From positions 62,001-126,000 of the forward strand of contig NZ_JAOQKI010000002.1 in assembly GCF_025567465.1 (NCBI RefSeq): DNA of 64,000 nt, in the 5' to 3' direction. Shown here piece by piece: positions 44,882 through 52,459 of this stretch. Under the pieces are notes generated by a model that was given only the letters and a program-made list of their open reading frames with translations, was not told the DNA's origin and ran no database searches. This DNA comes from Roseburia_C amylophila (GTDB taxonomy: Bacteria > Bacillota > Clostridia > Lachnospirales > Lachnospiraceae). The position numbers and the translations under genes were made by a program. Each line of letters starts with the position of its first letter. Positions within the stretch are counted from its first letter, which is position 1.

Positions 44882-45165
44882 AGAAAAAAGCCCTCCCTAT
44901 CCAGCTGGATAAGAAGGGCGAATCAGCGCGGTACCACCTTCGTTATGCATAGTATCTATGCATATCTCTTCTCCGTAACGTGGAGTGTCGGGAAAACTTA
45001 TGCCTTGTTGAAATTTTTTATATGATTCCGGTTACAGGCTTTCTAGGTCTTCCGGTTCGAAAGCTACCTTCCATCTGTCGTATTCAGACAACCTTTCAGC
45101 CGATGAGCCGTCCTCTCTTAGAACCGTACCGATGTACTCCTCTTTCTCATTACCTTTATCTCTAG
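44882..45165 (-). ncRNA. T-box leader of valS
   Basis: A tRNA-sensing leader. On the minus strand the T-box sequence AAGGTGGTACCGCG (44941-44928) is followed by the terminator stem GCCCTTCTTATCC/GGATAGGGAGGGC and six T (44918-44883). Upstream, the segment AGAGAGGACGGCTC and a GGAAGGTAGC stretch fit the stem I core; GTA at 45067-45065 is the likely specifier and is a valine codon. Uncharged tRNA-Val should pair with the TGGT of the T-box and stop the terminator from forming. Confidence 0.9.
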
Positions 45166-45170
45166 GCATT

Positions 45171-45199
45171 ATATTAAATTTGCCAGGCACTTTTGTCAA
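45171..45199 (-). promoter_or_regulatory. Promoter of the valS T-box leader
   Basis: TTGACA at 45199-45194, a 17-base spacer and TAATAT at 45176-45171 on the minus strand. Confidence 0.75.
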
Positions 45200-45208
45200 G
45201 GGTGAGTT

Positions 45209-46024
45209 TTATAAAGTATACTTTTCCAACAACTCTTTTGCCCACTCTTCACTTATCTGTAACTCTTCCTGCAATAACGCCAAAATCTCTTCCTCTGATT
45301 TTCCGAATTTGCGACCAAGTCTTATGATTTCCTGTGTCTGACCTTCTCTTCTGATTCTCGCTTCTCGCTCAAAACTCTTCATATATGCAAGACCTACCTC
45401 TCCATCCCGCTTTACTGCAGTTACCATCCGATGAAGCTTTTTCAGGCTTTCGGTGGAAGCATTCTCTATGGACGAATGCTCCATGTAATGCAGCAGCTGC
45501 TTTAATTCTTCCGGTGGGTTTCCTTCTTTTCCTCTTGTATACAAGAATATGGTCTTTGCACCATCCTCATACTCTAATTCCGGCACTTCTACACAGCTAT
45601 TCTTAATGGTATATACCATTCGGTTCTCACTAAAAGGGTCATAGGTTGTGATAAAAATCACAATTACATTTCGAAGCTTTCCATATTCTTCGCCTGCCGG
45701 CAAATTTCCTGCATCGATCTTTGCATGATAAAAACGTGCTCTACGGGGAAGTGCTGCGAGATCTCCCTTTCCGTCATTCTGGTCCGGCTCAATATCAAAA
45801 ATTTCTCCATTCTCTTCATCCAGATATACGTCCAGCCGGATACCATGGGCTTCTGTATTTTCTCCACCGAAGAATCGTTGCGGCACCACTGTAAGCTTTC
45901 CAATCGGACGGTGCAGAATGCATTCCAAAATATACCTTGCTGACTGTTCCCCATAAACTTTGTGGCTGGTCAGGCTGTTTACCAGAAAGTCATCCACCAG
46001 ATTCAGTTCTTCTAAAGTTTTCAT
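45209..46024 (-). CDS. PD-(D/E)XK nuclease family transposase (Rpn-like), second copy
   Basis: A 271-residue protein of the same broad family as 5578-6378 but not a close copy. The nuclease core is GIRLDVYLDEENGEIFDIEPDQ, in which the E-P-D-Q replaces the usual E-x-Q, followed by PRRARFYHAKIDAGNL. A helical region and an EEILALLQEELQ segment follow. The start at 46024 follows AGGAGG. It appears intact. No terminal repeats were seen; the T-box promoter of valS lies immediately after its 3' end. Confidence 0.82.
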   Translation of the reverse strand: MKTLEELNLVDDFLVNSLTSHKVYGEQSARYILECILHRPIGKLTVVPQRFFGGENTEAHGIRLDVYLDEENGEIFDIEPDQNDGKGDLAALPRRARFYHAKIDAGNLPAGEEYGKLRNVIVIFITTYDPFSENRMVYTIKNSCVEVPELEYEDGAKTIFLYTRGKEGNPPEELKQLLHYMEHSSIENASTESLKKLHRMVTAVKRDGEVGLAYMKSFEREARIRREGQTQEIIRLGRKFGKSEEEILALLQEELQISEEWAKELLEKYTL

Positions 46025-46396
46025 TTTTCCTCCTTTTCCCATAGCACATAGAAAAGCAGGATTGCATACACTATTTCTTCCTCTGATGTTCCGTCCATTC
46101 AATGCACTATGCGTTTGTTAATTGTAATTAGAATTTGAAAGCATAGAATTCATTGAATTGTTACCAGAAATTTAGATTGGCTTTTGCCATTCGAAAAATA
46201 GAATATATGCTTTGTGCTGATTGTAACAAATAAAAAGGGAGAATACAAGCAGAATTTTTATTCTTCAAATTCTCTTCAAAATTCTTTATAATTCCTTTCG
46301 AAATGCCATAAAAATCCATTCTCATTGCCTGTATCCTATGTTATAATAAACAAAAACGAGAAAAATTTATACTGTAATGACAAAGGGAGAGTTTTT
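46025..46396. other. AT-rich intergenic region upstream of cheC
   Basis: No gene was seen in these 372 bases. A weak promoter for cheC may lie at TTCTCA (46319-46324), 17-base spacer, TATAAT (46342-46347) on the plus strand. The rest is AT-rich without strong hairpins. Confidence 0.4.
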
Positions 46397-47020
46397 ATGT
46401 CTATGCTAAATTTAAAAGAACTGGATTCTATGCATTTAAGCGTTCTAGCTGAAATTGGCAACATCGGTTCCGGTAATGCTGCTACTGCACTGGCAGGTCT
46501 CTTAAATACACCGGTAGATATTGAAGTGCCAAATATCTGCCTGATGGATTATACCAAAGTTGCAGATTATCTTGGTGGGGCAGATAAAACTGCTATTGGT
46601 ATGACTGTAAATGTAAAAGGTGATATGAATGGTGTTATGCTTCAGATTGTGGAGAAAGAATTTACCAGCCGGCTTATCAACACCTTTTATGAAAAAAATG
46701 TCGATTCCATTGATTCACTGAATGATATGGATTTATCCGTATTGCGCGAAATGGCAAACATCACAACTGCTGCTTATGTAAATTCTATTGCAAAAATGAC
46801 AAATACCTTTATTGATATTGAACCACCGCAGAACCATCTTGGTACCATTGGTGAAATTCTGGCTGTCCCGGAAAAAGAATTTACAAAACTGGATTATCAG
46901 GTTCTCTTTATTGATGAACGGTTAAGTTTTGCCCATACCCAGATTAAAAGTGCCATGATTCTGATTCTTGAAATAGACTCTATGAAAGTGCTTTTTGAAG
47001 GACTTGGTATCGATTTATAA
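46397..47020 (+). CDS. cheC: CheC-family CheY-P phosphatase
   Basis: A 207-residue member of the CheC/CheX/FliY group, which dephosphorylates CheY-P. The two duplicated active-site helices are AEIGNIGSGNAATALAGLL near residue 17 and REMANITTAAYVNSI near 117; E and N at these places are the catalytic pair, and the second copy keeps both. The start at 46397 was chosen because GGGAG precedes it. No cheD or other chemotaxis operon gene is next to it, so it may work as a free-standing phosphatase. A bidirectional terminator follows. Confidence 0.9.
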   Translation: MSMLNLKELDSMHLSVLAEIGNIGSGNAATALAGLLNTPVDIEVPNICLMDYTKVADYLGGADKTAIGMTVNVKGDMNGVMLQIVEKEFTSRLINTFYEKNVDSIDSLNDMDLSVLREMANITTAAYVNSIAKMTNTFIDIEPPQNHLGTIGEILAVPEKEFTKLDYQVLFIDERLSFAHTQIKSAMILILEIDSMKVLFEGLGIDL

Positions 47021-47038
47021 CATTGTAAAAGACAAAAA

Positions 47039-47084
47039 AGGACGTTCCCGTCTGGAATAATTTCCATTCAGGAACGTTCTTTTT
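47039..47084. terminator. Bidirectional terminator between cheC and the small membrane peptide gene
   Basis: AGGACGTTCC (47039-47048) pairs with GGAACGTTCT (47071-47080). T-runs lie on both outer sides: TTTTT at 47080-47084 on the plus strand, and the A-run 47034-47039 read as T on the minus strand. Confidence 0.85.
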
Positions 47085-47086
47085 CT

Positions 47087-47221
47087 CTACTCTTCTTCTT
47101 TGTCCTCATCTGCAATTGCCGCTGCTGCCCCGGATACTGCGGCTACTACCGCTATTACAGCTACAATTATTACAAATAATATTAAAATTCCAAGGAAAAT
47201 CAGAAGTCCACCCTCTGTCAT
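47087..47221 (-). CDS. 44-residue single-helix membrane peptide
   Basis: The frame starts with ATG at 47221 after a very strong AGGAGGAGGT site and ends just before the terminator at 47039-47084. The product has a short MTEGG start, one long hydrophobic helix (LLIFLGILILFVIIVAVIAV), an alanine-rich part and an acidic DEDKEEE tail. It lies 38 bases after the alarmone synthetase gene on the same strand. It could be a membrane-bound regulator or, less likely, a toxin-like peptide; nothing further can be said. Confidence 0.65.
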   Translation of the reverse strand: MTEGGLLIFLGILILFVIIVAVIAVVAAVSGAAAAIADEDKEEE

Positions 47222-47259
47222 CTTATTACCTCCTCCTTGTGCCAGATATCTATAGTATA

Positions 47260-47937
47260 CTACGATTCTGTATTATCGTCTATAAATTCTATCATGTGAC
47301 GGATATCCTGCATCTCGCAGTCCATTTCTGTAATTACATCTGCAACATGCTTTAATTTATCTGCTATTTCTTCTGAATTATTAATATGTTTCTTATAGCG
47401 AAGCTTGTGCTCAAGACTCGCCCAGAAATCCATGGCAATGGTTCGGAGCTGCACCTCCACTTTCATATGGCGCTTCTCGTTCGATAAAAATATCGGCACA
47501 TCCACAATCAGATGCAGACTACGGTATCCGTTATCCTTCGGATGTGCAATATAATCTTTCTTCTCTACCAAAATGATATCATCCTGCTGCAGCAGCAAAT
47601 CTGCCATAGTATAAATATCTTCCTGAAAAGAACAGATGACACGCACTCCCGCAATATCAAACATATTCTCCTCAATTGCTTTCATGGAAAATCCAATATT
47701 CTTCCGTTTGATTTTTTCAATAATACTTGCCGGTTTCTTCAGTCTTGTTTTTATGGACTCAATCGGATTCCTGTTATATTGTGTGGAAAACTGCTCATTT
47801 AATACCTTAAACTTTGTTTCCACTTCCATCATGGCACACCGGTAATACATCATCAAATCCCCAAAGGGTTTCATCTCACTTAAAAAATCCTCCGGATGTG
47901 CCTCGTCTTTTATTCTGCTAAAATCTAATGGATTCAT
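47260..47937 (-). CDS. Small alarmone synthetase (RelQ/YjbM-like)
   Basis: A 225-residue protein with a RelA/SpoT synthetase domain only, so it should make (p)ppGpp and lacks hydrolase and regulatory domains. Key segments are IKTRLKKPASIIEKIKRK, FDIAGVRVICSF, PKDNGYRSLHLIV and VEVQLRTIAMDFWASLEHKL, all characteristic of the small synthetases. The start at 47937 follows GAGGAAAG. The 44-codon membrane peptide gene follows closely. Confidence 0.92.
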   Translation of the reverse strand: MNPLDFSRIKDEAHPEDFLSEMKPFGDLMMYYRCAMMEVETKFKVLNEQFSTQYNRNPIESIKTRLKKPASIIEKIKRKNIGFSMKAIEENMFDIAGVRVICSFQEDIYTMADLLLQQDDIILVEKKDYIAHPKDNGYRSLHLIVDVPIFLSNEKRHMKVEVQLRTIAMDFWASLEHKLRYKKHINNSEEIADKLKHVADVITEMDCEMQDIRHMIEFIDDNTES

Positions 47938-48005
47938 CTTTTACTTTCCTCATAAGTTTATTTTTCTTACTTTTCTATCATATCAGAAAATACCCGAAAC
48001 AACTA

Positions 48006-49862
48006 TTAATTTTTTCTAAAGTTATCGCAGCGCTCACCAAAGTCTAGCAGAAAAGAAGTTCGCTCAANNNNNNNNNNNNNNNNNNNNNNNNNNNNNNNNN
48101 NNNNNNNNNNNNNNNNNNNNNNNNNNNNNNNNNNNNNNNNNNNNNNNNNNNNNNNNNNNNNNNNNNNNNNNNNNNNNNNNNNNNNNNNNNNNNNNNNNNN
48201 NNNNNNNNNNNNNNNNNNNNNNNNNNNNNNNNNNNNNNNNNNNNNNNNNNNNNNNNNNNNNNNNNNNNNNNNNNNNNNNNNNNNNNNNNNNNNNNNNNNN
48301 NNNNNNNNNNNNNNNNNNNNNNNNNNNNNNNNNNNNNNNNNNNNNNNNNNNNNNNNNNNNNNNNNNNNNNNNNNNNNNNNNNNNNNCCCTAAAGTTACGG
48401 TTACCGTCTGTTCCTGATACTGTCCATCTGTCTGACGTTCAAATACAACTTCTACAGAATCACCTGCTGCACAATACTTAATCGCATCATTTAATTCTGT
48501 TGTAGATGAAACCTTGCTTCCATCAAAGGATGTGATAATATCTCCTGCCTGTAAGCCTGCCTGCTCTGCCGGTGAACCTTCCTTTACCTGATAGAGATAT
48601 ATTCCTTCCGGCATATTATAGGTCTGTGCAACGGTGGAGGATACATCTACACCGGAGATTCCAAGATATGCGGAACGGGATTCATCCACCTGTTCCCGGT
48701 TGATTAATTTTTCAATAATCGGAGACGCTGTATTAATCGGGATAGCATAGCCCATACCTTCTACACTGGTATCAGAATATTTTACAGAACTGATACCGAT
48801 TACTTCACCCTTGGCGTTCAGTAATGCGCCACCACTATTACCAGGGTTAATAGCCGCATCAGTCTGAATCAGTTCATTGGTGGTGGTAGAACCGTCTTCA
48901 TTTTCTACGGACACCTCTCGGTTCAATGCACTGATAACACCGGTTGTAACAGACTGCCCATAACCTAACGCATTTCCAATTGCGACTGCTGCCTGACCTA
49001 CACTTAAGTCATCAGAATTGCCAAGGGTTGCAACCTTAATGGTACTTAAGGTGTCTGCGCTGATATCGGAAATCGGAACTGCAACGACTGCTAAGTCACT
49101 TCCTGCATCTGTTCCTTTTACTTCTGCGGCTACTGTGCTGTCATCTGAGAACTGCACGGTAATACTTTGGGCACCGGATACCACATGATTATTCGTTGCT
49201 ACATAGATGTACTGGTCATCCTGGCTTACTATGATTCCGGAACCACAGCTTTCCTGTGGCTGTGATGCAGTATATCCATACCAGGTGCTTACCTGTTTTT
49301 CACTCATATTCGTAATTGCAACAATAGATGGCATTACATTATCTGCAATATCTGAGACATCCGTCAAATCGGTTACTGCTTTGGATGAAGTATTTGCTGC
49401 CTTAACAGTATCTCCGCTGCTACTCTTATTCAGGGAAGCCTCTGTCTTAGCAGATTCAGAGTTGCTCCACTTCGTTCCAAGCAACTGATTTGTTCCCGCA
49501 AATACGCTTCCTGAAATCAATCCAAAGACTAATGCAATAGCTGCACATTTTGCAAGTTTTACACCAAATCCGCCTTTACCATGTTCTTTCTTTACTTTTT
49601 CTTTCCGTTTTTTCTTCTGCTGATTCTGTCCATATGGCTGTGTTCCCTGATTATAATAGGCATTTCCCTGTCCATACTGGGTTCCCTGACTATAATAGGC
49701 ATTTCCCTGTCCATACTGGGTTCCCTGACTGTAGCCCTGTGAAGTATTTCCGTTCACCTGACTGCTCCATGAAGTATTTGTTCCGTCTCCTGTCTGCTGG
49801 TTCGTCTGATTATATGAATAAGGAGAGCCGGAGTTAAAATTGTTGTTATAATTGTTTTCCAT
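48006..49862 (-). CDS. HtrA-like serine protease with PDZ domain (interrupted by assembly gap)
   Basis: A membrane-anchored envelope protease. The N terminus is a Asn/Gln/Gly/Tyr-rich cytoplasmic tail with repeats of GTQYGQGNAYY, then a KKKRKEKVKKEHGKGG stretch and one membrane helix near residues 98-118. The trypsin-like domain has ATNNHVVSG (His near 225), GSDLAVVAV (Asp near 253) and NPGNSGGAL (Ser near 340). A PDZ domain follows at about 395-490. A 320-base N-run starts right after the PDZ domain, so the true C terminus, and whether the residues after the gap belong to this protein, are unknown. The start at 49862 follows AAAGGAG. Confidence 0.85.
   Translation of the reverse strand: MENNYNNNFNSGSPYSYNQTNQQTGDGTNTSWSSQVNGNTSQGYSQGTQYGQGNAYYSQGTQYGQGNAYYNQGTQPYGQNQQKKKRKEKVKKEHGKGGFGVKLAKCAAIALVFGLISGSVFAGTNQLLGTKWSNSESAKTEASLNKSSSGDTVKAANTSSKAVTDLTDVSDIADNVMPSIVAITNMSEKQVSTWYGYTASQPQESCGSGIIVSQDDQYIYVATNNHVVSGAQSITVQFSDDSTVAAEVKGTDAGSDLAVVAVPISDISADTLSTIKVATLGNSDDLSVGQAAVAIGNALGYGQSVTTGVISALNREVSVENEDGSTTTNELIQTDAAINPGNSGGALLNAKGEVIGISSVKYSDTSVEGMGYAIPINTASPIIEKLINREQVDESRSAYLGISGVDVSSTVAQTYNMPEGIYLYQVKEGSPAEQAGLQAGDIITSFDGSKVSSTTELNDAIKYCAAGDSVEVVFERQTDGQYQEQTVTVTLGXXXXXXXXXXXXXXXXXXXXXXXXXXXXXXXXXXXXXXXXXXXXXXXXXXXXXXXXXXXXXXXXXXXXXXXXXXXXXXXXXXXXXXXXXXXXXXXXXXXXXXXXXXXERTSFLLDFGERCDNFRKN
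48067..48386. other. Assembly gap (320 Ns)
   Basis: A run of N between the PDZ domain of the HtrA-like protease and the last 60 bases of its apparent frame. The real length and content are unknown, so the protease end and any downstream terminator or small gene cannot be judged. Confidence 1.
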
Positions 49863-50009
49863 AAAGATTACTCCTTTCATCTCTTTGTTACTTTCTGATT
49901 ATGATAATATCCATAAATTGTGTTAGTTCTGTGTCTATTTATTGAGAAAAATATGTTTCTTTTATGTTTAATTTGTAAAAAGCTCTGCAAAAGAGGATAT
50001 ATTTTACAT

Positions 50010-50460
50010 TAGAATTTTTTCTATAAAAAAGGACATTTTATTTTCACACCGAAATACCACCGTTCTTAATATTTCGTTTTGCTTTTTGCTATAAAAACAG
50101 TCTTTCCAATGTTTGACATAGATAGCTCCACCGTTCGTCGAAGTACGGATGCCTGATAAGGACTGTTAGGGGCACTTAGGATTTCGTCTGGCACCCGGCA
50201 ACGCTGGCACAGGACGTGCCAGCGAGGCGCATCTGAACATGGATGTGAATATGCGCCGGTTGCCAGATGAATTAAACTTTATCCGAAATCCTTAGTGCCC
50301 CTTGCAGGCATTATGTGGCATCCGTATTCAACGGACGGTGGAGCTATCTTAAGTCAAAGCAACGGAAAGACAGTTTACAAGCAAGCAAAACAAAATTTTA
50401 GAACGGCTGGCATTTTAGTGTGCACAAAATAAAATGTCCTTTCATAGAAATAGAATTCTA
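50010..50460 (-). repeat. Large near-palindromic repeat element, copy C
   Basis: A 451-base gene-free element between glmS and the HtrA-like gene. The ends TAGAATTTTTTCTAT and ATAGAAATAGAATTCTA pair, then AAGGACATTTTATTTT with its complement, and further inner arms (GCTATAAAAACAGTCTTTCC with GGAAAGACAGTTTACAAGC; TAGGGGCACTTAGGATTTC with GAAATCCTTAGTGCCCCT). The tip at 50185-50269 is a three-way junction with hairpins GCTGGCAC/GTGCCAGC at 50203-50223 and GGCGCAT/ATGCGCC at 50226-50257. Reverse complement matches copy A throughout; stems of the tip differ from A by paired changes while the loop TGAACATGGATGTGAAT is kept. Confidence 0.85.
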
Positions 50461-50497
50461 AGTAAAACCGCATCTTCTTTTCCAATTGCTCTATAAA

Positions 50498-52324
50498 TTA
50501 CTCAACCGTTACTGATTTTGCAAGATTTCTTGGTTTATCCACATCACAGCCCTTTCCAACTGCTACATAGTAGCTGAACAGCTGCAATGGAATAATTGCC
50601 AGTGAATTGGCAAAATATGCATTGGTCTGTGGAATATAGATGACATAATCTGCTGTCTTTTCAATCTCTGTATTGCCTTCATTGGTGACTGCCATGACAA
50701 ATGCGCCTCTGGTCTTCACTTCTACAATATTGCTGATGGTCTTTTTCAGCAGTGCATCCTGTGTTGCCACTGCAACGACCGGTGTACCATCTTCAATCAG
50801 GGAAATGGTTCCATGCTTTAACTCACCTGCTGCATATGCCTCAGAATGAATATAGGAAATCTCCTTTAATTTTAAAGAACCTTCCATGGAAATCGCATAA
50901 TCAATTCCTCTTCCGATAAAGAAAATATCCTTAGCTGCAATGAAACGGTTGGCAAATTTCTGGATCTTTTCTTTATGGCTCAGTAACATTTCTACCTGAT
51001 CCGGCAGCTTCTTAAGGTCACGAAGCATTTCTCCTACTTCTGCTTCTGTAACTTTACCACGAACCTGTGCAAATTTAATTGCCAGAAGATATTGTGCCAC
51101 AAGCTGTGCACTGTATGCCTTTGTAGTTGCAACTGCAATTTCCGGTCCAGCCCAGGTATACATTACTTTATCTGCCTCTCTTGCAATGGAGCTTCCAACT
51201 ACGTTTACAATACCAAGGGTCTTAACGCCACGCTCTTTTGCCATACGGAGTGCTGCCAGGGAATCTGCTGTCTCTCCGGACTGACTGATAATAATGACAA
51301 GGGCTCCGTCCTCTAAAATCGGATTCCGGTAGCGGAACTCAGATGCCACATCTACTTCTACCGGAATTCTTGCCATTCCCTCGAAAATATACTTACTGGT
51401 AAATCCGGTATGATAAGCAGAACCGCAGGCAACAATGTGAATTCTGTTGATATTTCTGATTTCTTCGTCACTCATTCCAAGCTCATCGATGACAATTCTG
51501 CCATCCTTGATACGCGGACTGATGGTATCTCTTATGGTCTTTGGCTGTTCATTCATTTCTTTTAACATAAAATGCTCATAGCCGCCTTTTTCAGCTGCAT
51601 GAATATCCCACTCGATATGTTTGCATTCTTTTTCGATAGATTCCCCGTCTACATTAAAGAATTCTATTTTTTCCTCGGAGAGGCGGGCAATTTCTTCATT
51701 TTCAATAAAATATACATCTCTGGTATATTTTAAAATTGCCGGGACATCAGATGCAATCAGATTCTCCCCCTCACCTCTTCCTACAATCAGAGGACTGTCC
51801 TTACGGACTGCATAGATAACATCCGGATTCTCTGCAAAGATAATTCCCAGTGCATAAGAACCTTCCACACGATGCATGACCTTGGTAATGGTCTCCAATG
51901 GATTCCCGGTATAGTAATAATCCAGCAGCTGGGCCACAACCTCAGTGTCCGTGTCTGACTGGAACTTATAGCCTTTTTCTAATAACTTTTTCTTTAATTT
52001 CATATAGTTTTCAATGATACCATTGTGTACCACAGCAATCGTACCGGCTTCATTGAAATGTGGATGCGCATTGATATCACTCGGTGCACCATGGGTTGCC
52101 CAGCGTGTGTGACCGATTCCAACCGTTCCCGGCAAGGTAGCACCCTCATGGGTCAGCTCAGATAATACCTTTAATCTTCCGGTCGCCTTAGCCATGTTAA
52201 TCTTCTTCCCATCAAAGATTGCCATACCTGCCGAATCATAACCACGGTACTCCAGTTTTGAAAGTCCATCCAACAAAATTGGTGCAGCCTGTTTCTTCCC
52301 TATATATCCAACAATTCCGCACAT
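50498..52324 (-). CDS. glmS: Glutamine-fructose-6-phosphate aminotransferase
   Basis: A 608-residue enzyme that makes glucosamine 6-phosphate, the entry to amino-sugar and peptidoglycan precursors. Cys2 (MCGIVGYIG) is the glutaminase nucleophile, with GHTRWATHG and HNGIIEN nearby. Two SIS isomerase domains follow at about 290-430 and 460-600 (ACGSAYHTG, SQSGETADSLAAL), ending KPRNLAKSVTVE as usual. The start follows AGGAGG. Only 136 bases separate it from the upstream gene, too little for a glmS ribozyme, and none is seen. Confidence 0.97.
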   Translation of the reverse strand: MCGIVGYIGKKQAAPILLDGLSKLEYRGYDSAGMAIFDGKKINMAKATGRLKVLSELTHEGATLPGTVGIGHTRWATHGAPSDINAHPHFNEAGTIAVVHNGIIENYMKLKKKLLEKGYKFQSDTDTEVVAQLLDYYYTGNPLETITKVMHRVEGSYALGIIFAENPDVIYAVRKDSPLIVGRGEGENLIASDVPAILKYTRDVYFIENEEIARLSEEKIEFFNVDGESIEKECKHIEWDIHAAEKGGYEHFMLKEMNEQPKTIRDTISPRIKDGRIVIDELGMSDEEIRNINRIHIVACGSAYHTGFTSKYIFEGMARIPVEVDVASEFRYRNPILEDGALVIIISQSGETADSLAALRMAKERGVKTLGIVNVVGSSIAREADKVMYTWAGPEIAVATTKAYSAQLVAQYLLAIKFAQVRGKVTEAEVGEMLRDLKKLPDQVEMLLSHKEKIQKFANRFIAAKDIFFIGRGIDYAISMEGSLKLKEISYIHSEAYAAGELKHGTISLIEDGTPVVAVATQDALLKKTISNIVEVKTRGAFVMAVTNEGNTEIEKTADYVIYIPQTNAYFANSLAIIPLQLFSYYVAVGKGCDVDKPRNLAKSVTVE

Positions 52325-52415
52325 AATTCTTCCTCCTGCTTTTCTTTTACATTCTATTCCAATTGCTGTTGTTTCATCCTATCTTTTATAGAACTGTCTT
52401 TATCGTCCTTTTGAC

Positions 52416-52444
52416 ATTATATAAGAATAACCGGGGATTATCCA
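52416..52444 (-). promoter_or_regulatory. Candidate promoter of glmS
   Basis: TGGATA at 52444-52439, a 17-base spacer and TATAAT at 52421-52416 on the minus strand. The -10 is perfect, the -35 matches four of six. Confidence 0.45.
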
Positions 52445-52459
52445 GTCCTTTTTTGAAAT

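Noticed and set aside
52325..52459. glmS ribozyme upstream of glmS
   Set aside because: Only 136 bases lie upstream and no conserved ribozyme core was seen; an ordinary promoter is present instead.
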